Assembly: GCA_945859605.1 (NCBI GenBank)
Contig: OX243812.1
Span: 161,001 to 225,000 of the forward strand
DNA: 64,000 nucleotides
Source: Lumbricus rubellus
Lineage: Eukaryota > Annelida > Clitellata > Crassiclitellata > Lumbricidae
Direction of reading: 5' to 3'
The position numbers and the translations under genes were made by a program. Shown here one piece after another: positions 13,180 through 23,933 of the stretch. The notes under the pieces were generated by a model. That model was given only the letters and a program-made list of their open reading frames with translations. It had not been told where the DNA came from and made no database searches. Each line of letters begins with the position of its first letter. Position 1 is the stretch's first letter.

Positions 13180-13721
13180 TATACTTGCTTTAGAACATGG
13201 GCGCCCGCAGAAATTTTTGCATGAGGAGGCAAAACACGATGGTCAACGTTAAAAAAATTTTGCAGAAGGGCAACAAATGCAAAGCGCGAAGTTAAGAACA
13301 TGCAAGGGTATTTTTCACAGAGGTTTCTTGATGTAATTTTTTTATTGACCGGTCCTGGATATACACGTCCTCGTGAGATGGGTTCGAATCCTACTCGATA
13401 TATAGGTCCCCCAAACTTCAGCTGGAATCAGATCTATATACATTCATTAAGATGTAGTGAAAAAAAGAGAATTGCAATAAGGCGTAAAAAATGTTGTGTT
13501 TCCGGTAACCCGACCGACCCATTTTTTACGGCCGCGACTCAAATATTTATGTAAAAAATTTATTTAAAAAAATTAAATTTAAAAAAAAAATTAATTTTTT
13601 TTGAACATTTGTTTTGTAAGTAACATAAAAGACGTCAACAAAATGAAATTAATAGGGCTGTTTCTAGATCAGTTTTAGGTGCAGACAGTCGGGAAATAGG
13701 CAGTTTATACTTGCTTTAGAA

Positions 13722-14086
13722 CATGGGCGCCCGCAGAAATTTTTGCAGGAGGAGGCAAAACACGATGGTCATCGTTAAAAAAATTTTGCAGAAGGGCAAC
13801 AAATGCAAAGCGGGAAGTTAAGAACATGCATGGGTATTTTTCACAGAGGTTTCTTGATGTAAATTTTTCAGTTTCACTTTTTTAAATTTCTAATATGAAT
13901 TGCTTCTTTTTGCAAGAAAATTTGTTTTAAAAAATCGAAAAGTATTAGTTAAAAGTAGGCCTAGGCTTTTTAATTCTCTAATATGAAGAAATTTGTTATA
14001 AACCCCAAAAGTAGTCGCGAGAAAATAGGTTTCAATTTTCCAGGGTGGGCAAGTGCCCCCCTTGCCCCTATGTGCGGGGGCCCATG
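13722..14086. mobile_element. hAT-type MITE (CATGGGCG family), complete copy at the end of the array
   Basis: Ends CATGGGCGCCCGCAGAAATT and (reversed) CATGGGCCCCCGCACATAGG are flanked by CTTTAGAA at 13714-13721 and 14087-14094. Only the first ~160 bp of this element occur at the other unit joints of the array, so one array breakpoint lies inside it. A diverged complete copy is at 29685-30053. Confidence 0.88.
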
Positions 14087-14245
14087 CTTTAGAACACGTA
14101 CTTTGTTTCAGCGTGCAAAAAAGACTAGTGGGTATACTTTTTAGACAGTCAGTATTAGTCACTGCATAAAAATATTTTACCAAAATAAAAATATTTTCTA
14201 CCTACCCAATTTTTTTTAGCTCTGTTACCGCAAACACAACATTTA

Positions 14246-14868
14246 TGTAAAAGATAGGAAATTATTGCTTGCAACTGCACACCTTATTTATTAAATTAAC
14301 AAATGTTACGTCATGTTTCAGTCATTTCCTTGATAAGGGACAATAATAAAAATGGTTTTCAACAAAGATGATTTGAGTTTAATAAAAAAAATTAATAGAA
14401 GAAAAAGATTACGGTGCAAAATGTTTTTAAAGGAATTTTATAACAGAAACTGGCTCATCGCAGCCTTATGAAAATCGCATACGTGACGTTGACCAGTGAC
14501 CACTTCGAACAGCGAAATGTGGAAGAATGGAATCGTTTTGATCAGGTTTTTTTTGACAATGCAATCAATGAATGGCGAAAGTGCCTTAGAGCATGCATTC
14601 GAGCTAATGGCGGGCATTTTGAGCATCAGCTTTGGAGAACAGCGCTAACACTAATTTCCAATCTTTTACATGTTGGAAACTTAAAATTTTCGTTGCCCAA
14701 ATTGGAACATGCATAACTGCGGACTCTGTTTGTAGAATTGGATTAAGTTTTCAGGAAACATTGATAATTTATCCCTCTTACATGCTCTTAAATTTTATAG
14801 AGTTTCATTTAGAATTTACAAGTATATCACCAAAACAAAAAGGGTATCAGTTCAATTGGGACACCGTG
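14246..14868 (+). mobile_element. Tc1/mariner fossil, left-truncated, with transposase C-terminus
   Basis: The right end TATCAGTTCAATTGGGACAC at about 14846-14868 and the body match the complete element at 59099-59919. A frame from 14468 encodes NVEEWNRFDQ, then NAINEWRKCLRACIRANGGH and FEHQL. This pattern (invariant W, RACI, NGGHFEH) is the C-terminus of mariner-type DDE transposases. The left terminal repeat is missing. Between 14095 and 14245 nothing is recognised. Confidence 0.75.
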
Positions 14869-15189
14869 TACTGCATGTATATATTCATTAAGGTGGAGTG
14901 AAAAAAAGAGGTTTGCAAAAAGACCTGGTGCTGGAAAGTTGCATTATGATTTAAGCCTTCGTATATATATAGCCACTCTTGACCGCGGGTGATTTGTGCG
15001 GACCTTCGTTCTGGACCACGTGAACCGTGTATATATATAGGCCTAGCCACTGTTGACCGCGGGTGGTCAGTGTTTAACCTAGTCCCCCTCCGCTGGGGGG
15101 GAATTCAGATTTCTGGGGGGGAGACAATCGAAGGACGCTCGTGAGGCGCGTAGCGCCGAGACCCGTAAGGGGAGAGGTATGCTCCCTCC

Positions 15190-16436
15190 CCATCAGAAAC
15201 TTTTTGAATTTCCACATTGCAATGGTAGCATTTTAAAGTGTCATCTTAACAAAATACCTGTACTTGTTCAGAGCCTTATCAGAAACATTTTGAATTTCCA
15301 CATTGCAATGGCAGCATTTTAAGGTGTCATCTTAACAAAAATACCTGCATTTTTTCAGAGCCTCATCAGTAACTTTTAGAATTTCCACATTGCAATGGTA
15401 GCATTTTAAGGTGTCATATCAACAAAACACCAGCCTGTACTTTTTCAGAGCCTCACCAGAAACTTTTTGAATCTCCACATTGCAATGGCAGCATTTTAAG
15501 GTGTCATCTTAACAAAATACCTGTACTTTTTCAGAGCCTTATCAGAAACATTTTGAATTTCCACATTGCAATGACAGCATTTTAAGGTGTCATATTAACA
15601 AAATGCCTGTACTTTAAAGTGTCATCTTAACAAAATACCTGTACTTTAAAGTGTCATCTTAACAAAATACCTGTACTTGTTCAGAGCCTTATCAGAAACA
15701 TTTTTAATTTCCACATTCCAATGACAGCATTTTAAGGTGTCATATTAACAAAATGCCTGTACTTTAAAGTGTCATCTTAACAAAATACCTGTACTTTAAA
15801 GTGTCATCTTAACAAAATACCTGTACTTGTTCAGAGCCTTATCAGAAACATTTTTAATTTCCACATTGCAATGGCAGCATTTTAAGGTGTCATCTTAACA
15901 AAAATATCTGTAGCCTACTTTTTCAGAGCCTCATCAGAAACTTTTTGAAATTCCACATTGCAATGGTAGCATTTTAAGGTGTCATATTAACAAAACACCA
16001 GCCTGTACTTTTTCAGAGCCTCACCAGAAACTTTTTGAATTTCCACATTGCAATGGCAGCATTTTAAGGTGTCAACTTAACAAAATACCTGTATTTGTTC
16101 AGAGCCTTATCAGAAACTTTTTGAATTTCCACATTGCAATGGTAGCATTTTAAGGTGTCATCTTAACAAAATATCTGTACTTTTTGAGAGCCTCATCAGA
16201 AACTTTTTGAATTTCCACATTGCAATGGCAGCATTTTAAGGTGTCATCTTAACAAAATACCTGTATTTGTTCAGAGCCTTATCAGAAACTTTTTGAATTT
16301 CCACATTGCAAGGGTAGCATTTTAAGGTGTCATCTTAACAAAATACCTGTACTTTTTCAGACCCTCATCAGAAACTTTTTGTATTTCCACATTGCAATGG
16401 CAGCATTTTAAGGTACTATCTTAACAAAATACCTGT
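15190..16436 (+). repeat. Minisatellite, roughly 86-90 bp unit, about 13 copies
   Basis: The unit reads approximately GAATTTCCACATTGCAATGG, TAGCATTTTAAGGTGTCATC, TTAACAAAATACCTGTACTT, TTTCAGAGCCTCATCAGAAAC. Shorter 37-bp sub-units (around 15600-15660 and 15750-15810) repeat only the GTGTCATCTTAACAAAATACC part. The array continues after the foldback insertion at 17346-17650. Confidence 0.9.
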
Positions 16437-16444
16437 ACTTTTTC

Positions 16445-17345
16445 GGTGTGCCGACATTTAAACACACGACACATAAACACGCGACACTTAAACACAGACA
16501 CTTAAACACAAGACAGATAAACACACGGACAGATAAACACACGACACATAAACACACGGACAGTTAATCACGGGACATTTAAACACGCCGCACTCAAACA
16601 TAAGCATAAGTGATAATAGTGATATTAGTTATATGATAGGCCTGAATGAGATAGCATCAATACTGTTGTTGAGCGACGGCAAGACGAGCGAGTGATGTTG
16701 AGATGTTACCTTCATGATTATGTTCTTGATCATTGTTGCTGACGATTCAGCCTTCTAATGTTTTCAAATGAGCCTTACACTTGTAACTCTGATACTTTTT
16801 ACATCGCCAATATATTTCTCCATTCTTATTAGCCCTGACTTTAATATACTCAAAATTTCTGTATATCACTGTTGAACGTCCTTTTGTTGAGAACGCCAAA
16901 TGTAACAGAATCGGAGCATGTAGCCATGTCTTAAGAGTCATGCAACGGCGGTGTAACAATCGAAGTATCACATAATGTTAAATGAAATATGTTCGTAGAC
17001 TAAATTCGTACAAAAACAAGGGAAGGTAGGCTGCAAAGTTCAAATTCAATTGGATGACCAGTCAGTGCTATGCAGACACAATTGGATGACCAGTCAGTGC
17101 TATGCAGACACACATGCACTGCACACTGTGGTGCACAGACTTTGTGCACTGTGAAGGATAGTGTCTGTCGTTGTGTCTATGTCTTGTGTGTTTGAATGTC
17201 GCGTGATTAACTGTCCGTGTGTTTATGTGTCGTGTGTTTATCTGTCCGTGTGTTTATCTGTCCGTGTGTTTATCTGTCTTGTGTTTAAGTGTCTGTGTTT
17301 AAGTGTCGCGTGTTTATGTGTCGTGTGTTTAAATGTCTGGCGTTC
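16445..17345. mobile_element. Foldback element, arms of 15-16-bp GTCCGTGTGTTTATCT repeats, FLYWCH remnant in loop
   Basis: The left arm (16445-16600) is a run of (GATAAACACACGGACA)-like units and the right arm (17185-17345) is its mirror. It interrupts the minisatellite at ...GTACTTTTTC|AGAGCC with ACTTTTTC duplicated (16437-16444, 17346-17353). Its start GGTGTGCCGAC resembles the ends of the other foldback elements in the window. The loop has a minus-strand FLYWCH-like frame (16747-16971) and a short direct repeat CAATTGGATGACCAGTCAGT at about 17048 and 17080. Confidence 0.85.
16747..16971 (-). pseudogene. FLYWCH-type zinc-finger remnant inside the foldback loop
   Basis: A 74-residue frame contains LAFSTKGRSTVIYRNFEYIK, then VRANKNGEIYWRCKKYQSYK and CKAHLKT. 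The order F-S-x-KG-x-x-x-Y-x-x-F-x-Y...G-x-x-YWRC...C-x-AH fits the FLYWCH zinc-finger family. FLYWCH domains are common in Mutator-like (MULE) transposases. No catalytic domain follows in this short element. The first 26 residues of the frame do not look like the domain, so the real start is unclear. Confidence 0.65.
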
Positions 17346-17660
17346 ACTTTTTCAGAGCCCCATCCTGAACTTTTTGAATCTCCACATTGCAATGGTAGCA
17401 TTTTAAGGTACTATCTTAACAAAATACCTGTACTTTTTCAGAGCCCCATCATAAACTTTTTGAATCTCCACATTGCAATGGCAGCATTTTAAGGTGTCAT
17501 CTTAACAAACTGCCTGTACACTTTTCAGTGCTTATAAGAGTGGACTTCAATAAATATAAGCAACACTTAACGAATATTTGGGGGGTTATTTCCACACTGT
17601 AATGGTAGGACTCCTCTTTTAAGGTGCCATTTTAGCAAAATAACTCCATTAGACTATTCA
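17346..17660 (+). repeat. Continuation of the TTTCCACATTGCAATGG minisatellite
   Basis: Three to four degenerate units resume exactly after the duplicated ACTTTTTC of the foldback element, confirming that it landed inside a pre-existing array. Confidence 0.85.
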
Positions 17661-18439
17661 GTACTGGTAAAAAAAGTGTTTTAGGATCTAATATAATATA
17701 TGATTATAATTACAATAAAATATCTTTATGTATCGAGTTCAGCAGCTCAGTTCTCCTGTTGCTGAGTTATTCTAATGAATAAATGCAGACATGAATATAA
17801 TAGTAGACTATATAAGCTGACTTTTCAGCACTATATCAGTTTAACCCTGTTTCCCAAGATGGTCCTGAATTGCTGATCAGGACATACTTTCTGAAATCAT
17901 ATTTAATGGTACACAAACCAACCAAGAACTAATAAACTACCGGTGCCAAATTCAAGAAACCAAGTGTAGTATTGATGTTGTTTTTAGGTTTTACTATATA
18001 TGTGTTCAAATAATAGGACCAAACATTTTGAAATTTTAGGCCTACAGTCTAAAATTTGAAGTATACCACTGGTGAGAGCCATTCAGTTGTACAAAAGTAG
18101 TATTTGTACAAATATTAGCAGTAAGTTATTCTCATTTTAGCAGGATTGTGTCATATATTATAATAGTAAATAATAACATTATAACCATTGACCATATAAT
18201 AATAAATAATATCACAGTATATTATAACAATTCACGTAATACGATGATGTAAACAGCAACTAAAACTATAAGCATTTTGTCAAATTTTCTGGAGGGGATG
18301 TCATATCTGTTTTTAGTTGTGCAAAAATAGTGTTTATACAAATATATACAGTAAGTTATACTAATTGCAACATAATAGTATCATATATAATAATAGTAAA
18401 TAATAAATAGTAATCATATAATAGTAAATAACATCACGG

Positions 18440-18935
18440 TATATTATAACATGGTCCTGGGCATGACGTTAAACTGCATCCATCCTCCGCCACAGGGAAC
18501 CAACAACGTCTCTGTGTAGGTCCTAAGCCCGGACAAAGGAGAAAGGTTTGCCAGATGGGTGGAGATACACTGGCAGAAAAAACCAAGACCATAGAAATCC
18601 GCAAAAACCACGACACAAGTGACATAGCGACCCAGATGCTTCAAGGTGTCATGATGTGGAGCAGACATGCACAGGTCGGTCAGGACAGACCGGTGGAGAG
18701 AGTCGAAGAAGAGAGCATACGTGGGCCACATACGGGCATTGACCCAGGTTGTCCTTCGTACCTCTCTCCCAATATTCTCATCAATCGGACAAGGTGGTCT
18801 AGCGGCTCCAAGATGTTAATGGTATGGCGCGGACCTGTTGACCGGACCGGTTGAAGCTGGGAAGCATGATGCGAGACAAACTCAGACAGAGAGTGGCGTC
18901 GGACACCTACGGGTTGTTAACTCACGGATAACGAT
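18440..18935. repeat. Unclassified retroposon-like unit with (GAT)n tail
   Basis: A GC-richer block of about 480 bp in AT-rich surroundings ends TAACTCACGGATAACGATGAT and a GATGAT tail (18930-18950). A simple-sequence tail of this kind is typical of retroposed elements. Open frames on both strands show no family I recognise. Confidence 0.35.
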
Positions 18936-19117
18936 GATGATGATGATGATGATATTATAACACTTCATATAAAACAACGATGAAAATAGTAACTAAAAAC
19001 CAATATCATGTTGTCAAATTTTCTGGGGGGGGGGGGAAATTGTCAATCCTGAAGGGAAACTCCCCCCCCCAGAGACGTCTAGATTAAACACTGTATATAG
19101 GCTACTTGGGAGTCGTT

Positions 19118-19325
19118 TGTCCATTTTTATAGCGCCCCTTAAAGCGATCTACTCAGAGGCGCTCCCGACTACAGCGCGGACACTGCATCGGAGTTTCGCG
19201 CCCAAGCAATATTGTGGGTGAAGGACTTGCTCATAGTCCCTACGCTGCGACTTTAAGTGGATTCGAACCTGGAACCTTGCGGCTTAAAGGCAACGATGCC
19301 GCCACTCTATACCACTGTGCCCCGT
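19118..19325 (-). mobile_element. tRNA-derived SINE with LINE-like tail
   Basis: On the minus strand it begins GGGGCACAGTGGTATAGAGT (A-box-like), has a B-box in AGGTTCGAATCCAC, a body, and ends GGGAGCGCCTCTGAGTAG and GGGGCGCTATAAAAA. The tail matches the 3' end of the LINE at 1596-1640. Related copies: 29255-29452, 35845-36312 and, more diverged, 44920-45115. Confidence 0.82.
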
Positions 19326-19966
19326 AATTATTATTTTTGTGTGTGTATTATTACAAGGGATGAATCCACGGGGACCTAAATAAACCTAAGACCATGCCAT
19401 TCTGTTATCATGAAGTACAACAATATGGAACTACCATAAAGACCACATCACTGACAGTTGAACACAGTGAATATAATTATCTACCTTCTGGTTCTGCACG
19501 TTAAGTCCTATTGCAGCTTGTTTTGTTCGGTCTATTCAACCAAAATGCAAAAATTCTAAATCTTGCTTTCTTGCTATTTTAATGAAAATAACAAGAAACA
19601 ATGTACATTTTCTTCAATATATTTTTTCCTTTGAAAAAATTCAACATAAAGTCATTCTATAACCAAAAGTAGCAAAGCAAAAAATTATGGAAATTTCAAA
19701 CTTCTGAAGAAATATATTAGGAAGATTTTGTTTTAATCTAAGTAAATGTATAAACTGTGTCACTGACGTAACTTCCATGTTGTCACAGACTGAACAATAT
19801 GACATCACCGTCAGCCATATTACATTTGACAGCAAGAAATCTGTTTAAATTCGATACTACTGAAAATGTACTTCTAAATCCAGTAATTGACATCCTAGCT
19901 TCGGTTTGAAGTAAGCCCTCATTATAATCATCATCATCATCGACATCAATTTTCCGTTATCACAAT
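19326..19966. other. Intron sequence, no feature recognised
   Basis: AT-rich with no long open frame or repeat that I can classify. At 19967 CAGTGGCGGCGCCAGG looks like the left end of a hAT-type element, but no partner end was found nearby. Confidence 0.5.
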
Positions 19967-20046
19967 CAGTGGCGGCGCCAGGATTTCAGTTTTGGGGTAC
20001 CTGAACTCCGAGAAAAATTTCCATTTTCACCGCCAAAATTATTCTT

Positions 20047-20735
20047 AAGAAAAGAAACCAGTTGTACTTATGTGAGACTGTGACACCAGTTTGCACAGCT
20101 TTCATACAACACTTTCTAAGAAAGAAACCAGTTTGCACAACTATAAAATAAGTTTTTGCAGCAACGAAACGAGTTTGTATCAGGCATCATTTTTAAAGAT
20201 GCAAAACCTGTACTCAGAAACCAGTTTGCACAGATATAAGACATTATTTGCAAATAAAGCAAAAAATTACACAGTTGTAAAACCAGTTTGTACAGGTGTC
20301 AGGCATTACTCTAGATAAGAAACCAGTCTGCACAGCTGCGAAACCTGTTTGTTTGGCTATATAAGACAATATTTAAAATGAAATGAAATCAGTTGGTACA
20401 GCTGTGAAACCAGTTTGCACAATAATTTTCAATATAAACTTTTAGTATATACGAAACCCGTTCTTGCAGCTTATAAACCAGTTTGTAAAGCGGCTAAACC
20501 ATTTTACAGCTAGTAGACACAATTATAGAAGACAATTTTGTGCAGCCGTAAAAACAGTTTGCACAGCTATCAGGAATCATTTTTAAAGATACAAAACCTT
20601 TTGTACAGCTGTTAAACCAGTGTGTACAGCTATCAGACATTATTTTAAACGATATGAAACCAGTTTTTACTGTTTCGAAACCAGTTTACACAGTACTCAG
20701 ATAACATTTTAAGAGACACAAAACAAGTTTACACA
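20047..20735 (+). repeat. Degenerate minisatellite on AAACCAGTTTGCACAGCT
   Basis: The words AAACCAGTTTGCACAGCTAT, AAACCAGTTTGTACAG and similar recur about 15-18 times with variable spacing and filler such as ATAAGACATTATTT. It probably is the interior of an element whose left end is CAGTGGCGGCGCCAGG at 19967. Confidence 0.7.
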
Positions 20736-20737
20736 GT

Positions 20738-22250
20738 CCCCTCCAACGTTTGAGGTGCTTATACCCCTGCCCATATTTCATAAATATCAATTGCTACACT
20801 CTTATCCACTGTTTATCCATAACGAGAAATTGTATTAAATTACAGCTTAAAATGCTAACATTACAGCTTGCAAATTTAAAATATTTTAAACAATGGGAGT
20901 GGGCTTACATGTATATTGAAGTCTTAAACCATGTCACTGAGCGCTGAAATCACCAGCAATTTTGAAAAGATGACAGCTTAAAAAGCTACGGCCACATGTG
21001 GATATTCAAACTGTGTGAACACTTGTGATGCGACAATCTTAAGTCTTAAAACCACTACTCAGCATTGAAAACTGGGTGTACGGACCATTGCTCATAGGCC
21101 GATTGCTCATAGGCTGATTGCTCATAGGCTGATTGCTCATAGGCTGATTGCTCATAGGCTTATTGCTCATATGGCTCATAGGGGCTATTGCTCATAGGTC
21201 TTTTTGCTCATATGGCTCATTGCTCATACGCCCTTTTGCTCATAGGTCTTTTTGTTCATATGGCTCATTGGTCATAGGGTTATATTGGTCATAATAAAAT
21301 AGGCTACAAGTTAAATTAGTCGAATGAAGGTACAGAAAAGAAAACACTGTTTGAAAATATAAACATTTACTAGGTCATGTAATTGTTCACATTTGAGAAA
21401 AAAGTTGAACTGTTCAAGTAAAAGCTTAATAACTAACCACTTGAGGTGACATTGTTCAATTATAAAAAAACCGTTACACTTGTTAACAAATAGATTGTTC
21501 ACTACTTCACATGTCAAACAACAGGTTTGTTCACTGTCTTATATGTCCACTTCCACATAGTTGACTACTTAAAAGATAAGTACGACACGGCACGTAGATA
21601 GGTGAGGTGTCGGTTTTTCCGTATGTTGCTAAGGCGTGAAGACAGTCACCCATATCGCCAATGGTTTATTTGTTTTAAACATAGGCCAAAGTTCATTGAT
21701 TTTAGGCATATGACGGATGAGCCTATGAGCATTAGAGCCGATGAGCAATGAGCCATATGAGCAATAAGCCTATGAGCAACCAGCCTATGAGCAATGGTCC
21801 TAGAGCCGATAACTGAGCAATTTTATTAAGATGGCGGCTGTTTTATAATTACAATATGGAAATTAAAACAAAATAATCTAAACAATGTGGATATGACATT
21901 CATTAAAGTGTCAAGCCATGTTTTTAAGCAATGAAATTTTGAGAAATAAATTATTTTTATCATATCACATTAAAAATTGTTTCCACTACAGTGTAGAATT
22001 TTTTTTATTTGAAAAAATTTGGAGGAGGAAACTTTAAAGTGTTAAATCAGGACTATTAGCACTGAAATTATGAGCAATACATTTTAGTTACAATGACAGC
22101 CTACCTAAAATGCTACATTTGCAGTATGGAGATTTAAAAAAAGTTTGACACGGAGGACACTTTGAAGTCTTAGACCAAGGCTATTAGCACCGAAATTGTT
22201 AGCAACTTCGCTAAAATGACAGCCTAAAATGCTACTATTGCAATGTGGAA
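20738..22250 (-). repeat. Reverse-oriented, diverged block of the ATTGCAATGTGG minisatellite family
   Basis: Words such as GACAGCTTAAAATGCTAACAT, GTCTTAAACCATG, AGCACTGAAAT and TACTATTGCAATGTGGAAA are complements of the minisatellite at 15190 and of the interior of the array elements. The block ends at 22250 next to GC-rich sequence, as in those elements. It is interrupted by the foldback element 21075-21807. Confidence 0.65.
21075..21807. mobile_element. Foldback element, arms of 15-bp GATTGCTCATAGGCT repeats
   Basis: The left arm (21080-21290) repeats GATTGCTCATAGGCT, later alternating with TATGGCTCAT; the right arm (21700-21800) mirrors it. Ends GGTGTACGGACCATTGC and (reversed) GGCTCTAGGACCATTGC. 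Flanks GAAAACTG (21067) and GATAACTG (21808) are a target duplication with one mismatch. The loop (21300-21690) is AT-rich with no recognisable coding part. Confidence 0.8.
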
Positions 22251-22417
22251 AGTTCGCCTGCGTGATCGTTTTTCCACCGCTCGTCCGTACTCCCACAATG
22301 CTCGGACCAAGTATCCGCCTATGAGTAGAAGGCAAAGCTCACACAGATAAAATAGGCGCAAGCTTACGTGAGTGTAATATTTATAGATACATGTTCTCTA
22401 ATACATGCAGTTCTATT

Positions 22418-22608
22418 TTATTGTTTCTTTATAAGGTCCAATGCTCTAGATTTAATCTGTGGAACAGTGCGTTTTTTCAGAGCCGGAAATTTGTCCATGA
22501 CTCTAATTTAAATCTCGGCATTGTTTGGCACTGTCTTTGATGTAAAGAACACAGCCAGTTCTTTGCGAATAATGCCAATTTCATCGGCAGTCCACTTTAC
22601 TCGCATTC
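22418..22608 (-). pseudogene. Minus-strand exon 4: transposon-associated type C-terminal domain with in-frame stop
   Basis: After an acceptor ctactttcag the frame reads (G)MRVKWTADEIGIIRKELAV, then FFTSKTVPNNAEI, a TAA at 22508-22510, IRVMDKFPALKKRTVPQIKS and RALDLIKKQ with a final TAA at 22418-22420. The pattern W-T-x-(D/E)-E-x...R...F...VP...L-K-x-R-T...K resembles a short C-terminal domain found in large transposon-associated proteins of fish and invertebrates. The internal stop argues for decay, or for an early end or a base error. Family assignment is from memory and tentative. Confidence 0.45.
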
Positions 22609-23128
22609 CTGAAAGTAGAATTAGATATCGTAGGCTTGTATGCAGAATTGTAATCACAGTATCATACTATTAAGGAAGCACTAAAAATGATAAGCAAGTG
22701 ATTGAATATTCAATATAAGCAAATGCCAAGCAGCACTCTTATGAACAAGAATATCACAATATAAACTTCACATAAGACATCAAAAACAAGCAGGAGTAAG
22801 CAAACCAATTAGTAGGCCTATAATAACAGATATAGCTTAAACACAAAACATCAAAAGTTCTTAATTATTTGCATGTCTTACTATCAATACAATTCTATTA
22901 TAAACTTACGTACTAGATGGCACAAGAAGTAAAGTAGTGGAATTATAAACATGCTCACGCACTGTGTGATTATATTCCACAAGTGAACTTTTTCTTACAG
23001 TCTCGACTACGCAAGGTCGGATCTGAGTTTTAAAAATAATTCACAAAACGCGTATGCATCAGTACTGGGAGTCTTGAAAAACTTTGACATTTTTCAATAA
23101 AAAGACACTGACATAAAAATTGATATAC

Positions 23129-23209
23129 CTTCTTTCCTGTGTTTGAACAGAGGTAGTGCGGTTTCGTCACGATGAGATGGCATCACGCTGTCATCGTCAT
23201 CAGATGAAA
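23129..23209 (-). CDS. Minus-strand exon 3 of the nested gene
   Basis: Acceptor ataccctag, donor gtatat. It encodes (V)SSDDDDSVMPSHRDETALPL then FKHRKE. The exon is 81 nt with phase 1 on both sides and joins exon 4 as GAA-G|GA. Three consecutive exons with matching phases and GT/AG borders make a real, or recently real, gene likely. The acidic run SDDDD is echoed in the preceding exon. Confidence 0.5.
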
Positions 23210-23314
23210 CTAGGGTATATAAAAAATTGGTTAACATATTATGCATAACACAATGATAGACAATAAGTTTAACGTTGCAACACTTTCATGTCATATTGAA
23301 GCAGAGACAGACAT

Positions 23315-23320
23315 GCACAG

Positions 23321-23364
<44 letters not shown>

Positions 23365-23660
23365 AGAGAGACAGAGAGACAGAGACAGAGGCAGAATCAG
23401 ATACAGTGACAGAGAGACAAAGAGACAGACTTAGATAGCCAAACATACAGACACAGACAGAAAAATAAATAATGAAACACAAATACAGATAGACAGACAG
23501 ACAGAGACAGATATGGAGAAACAGAGAGACAGACATAAAGACAGACCCACATGCAAAGAGAAGGAGAGTGAGAGAGACAGACATACAGAGTCAGAGACAG
23601 AGAATAGATAGACAGAGAGAACAAGAAGGAGGTGGAGCGCGAGACTGAGAGGAGAGGGAA
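23315..23660. repeat. (CA)n followed by a GACAGA/GAGACA-rich microsatellite
   Basis: About 20 CA dinucleotides (23320-23360) grade into imperfect GAGACAGA repeats to about 23660. It lies in the intron between minus-strand exons 2 and 3. Open frames through it are low-complexity artefacts. Confidence 0.9.
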
Positions 23661-23846
23661 ATGATGAGAAAGATACAAACTTGTCAAATAATTAATAATT
23701 ATGTTTGGTTGGATGATGAGAAAGAAATACAGAATAATGGGCTACTAACAAACTAGCAATCATGCTCAGGTTAATTAAATCTTGCTTATTGAATATCAAG
23801 AAACGAACAAAACATATGTATGCCATGCAGGATGCTATTTGCTTAC

Positions 23847-23933
23847 CTTTGTTCACCATGTCAATAGTTGTGGCGCTTTCATCATCAATAGCATTATCGT
23901 CATCATCCGTGTCATCAACGCTTGGCGAAATAC
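23847..23933 (-). CDS. Minus-strand exon 2 of the nested gene
   Basis: Acceptor tttgtag, donor gtaagc. It encodes ISPSVDDTDDDDNAIDDESA then TTIDMVNK, an acidic and presumably unstructured stretch. The 87-nt exon ends AAA-G and joins TT of exon 3 as Val. No domain is recognisable. Confidence 0.5.

Larger units (their letters stand above)
3884..14086. repeat. Tandem array: about 527-bp unit, expanded by a hAT-type insertion to a 2.23-kb unit in four copies
   Basis: Units start at TTATTGACCGGTCCTGG at 3884, 4411, 6639, 8873, 11108 and 13342. The first (527 bp) and last units lack the hAT-type insertion; the four middle ones are 2228, 2234, 2235 and 2234 bp and almost identical. Each unit carries a tRNA-like B-box (GGTTCGAATCC) near its start and ends with the first part of a CATGGGCG MITE that is complete only at the distal end (13722-14086). 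The repeated small open frames in the array are unlike any protein I know and change with single-base indels, so I treat them as non-coding. Confidence 0.93.
15069..19094. mobile_element. Candidate large hAT-like nonautonomous element with minisatellite interior
   Basis: The left end CAGTGTTTAACCTAG and (reversed) right end CAGTGTTTAATCTAGACG mirror each other, and both abut G-rich tracts. I find no matching target duplication. The order of parts after the left end (GC-rich GAGGCGCGTAGCGCCGAG, GGGGAG, CTCCCTCCCCAT, then the TTTCCACATTGCAATGG minisatellite) parallels that of the 1.7-kb elements in the array, suggesting common ancestry. Inside are a foldback element (16445-17345) and an unclassified unit (18440-18935); 17660-18440 is AT-rich without recognisable content. 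Confidence 0.5.

Noticed and set aside
4369..13554. Repeated small open frames (about 60-108 residues) recurring in each array unit
   Set aside because: They lie in repeat units on both strands, overlap each other, change with single-base indels and match no protein pattern I know. Conservation is explained by recent duplication.
15190..16436. CRISPR-like appearance of regularly spaced repeats (also at 56200-56380 and 21080-21290)
   Set aside because: Units are contiguous or degenerate with no unique spacers, and the genome is eukaryotic.
15069..19094. Certain hAT identity of the large minisatellite-bearing element
   Set aside because: The mirrored ends CAGTGTTTAA are present but the 8-bp flanks (CGGGTGGT, TATATAGG) do not match, so it is kept only as a candidate.
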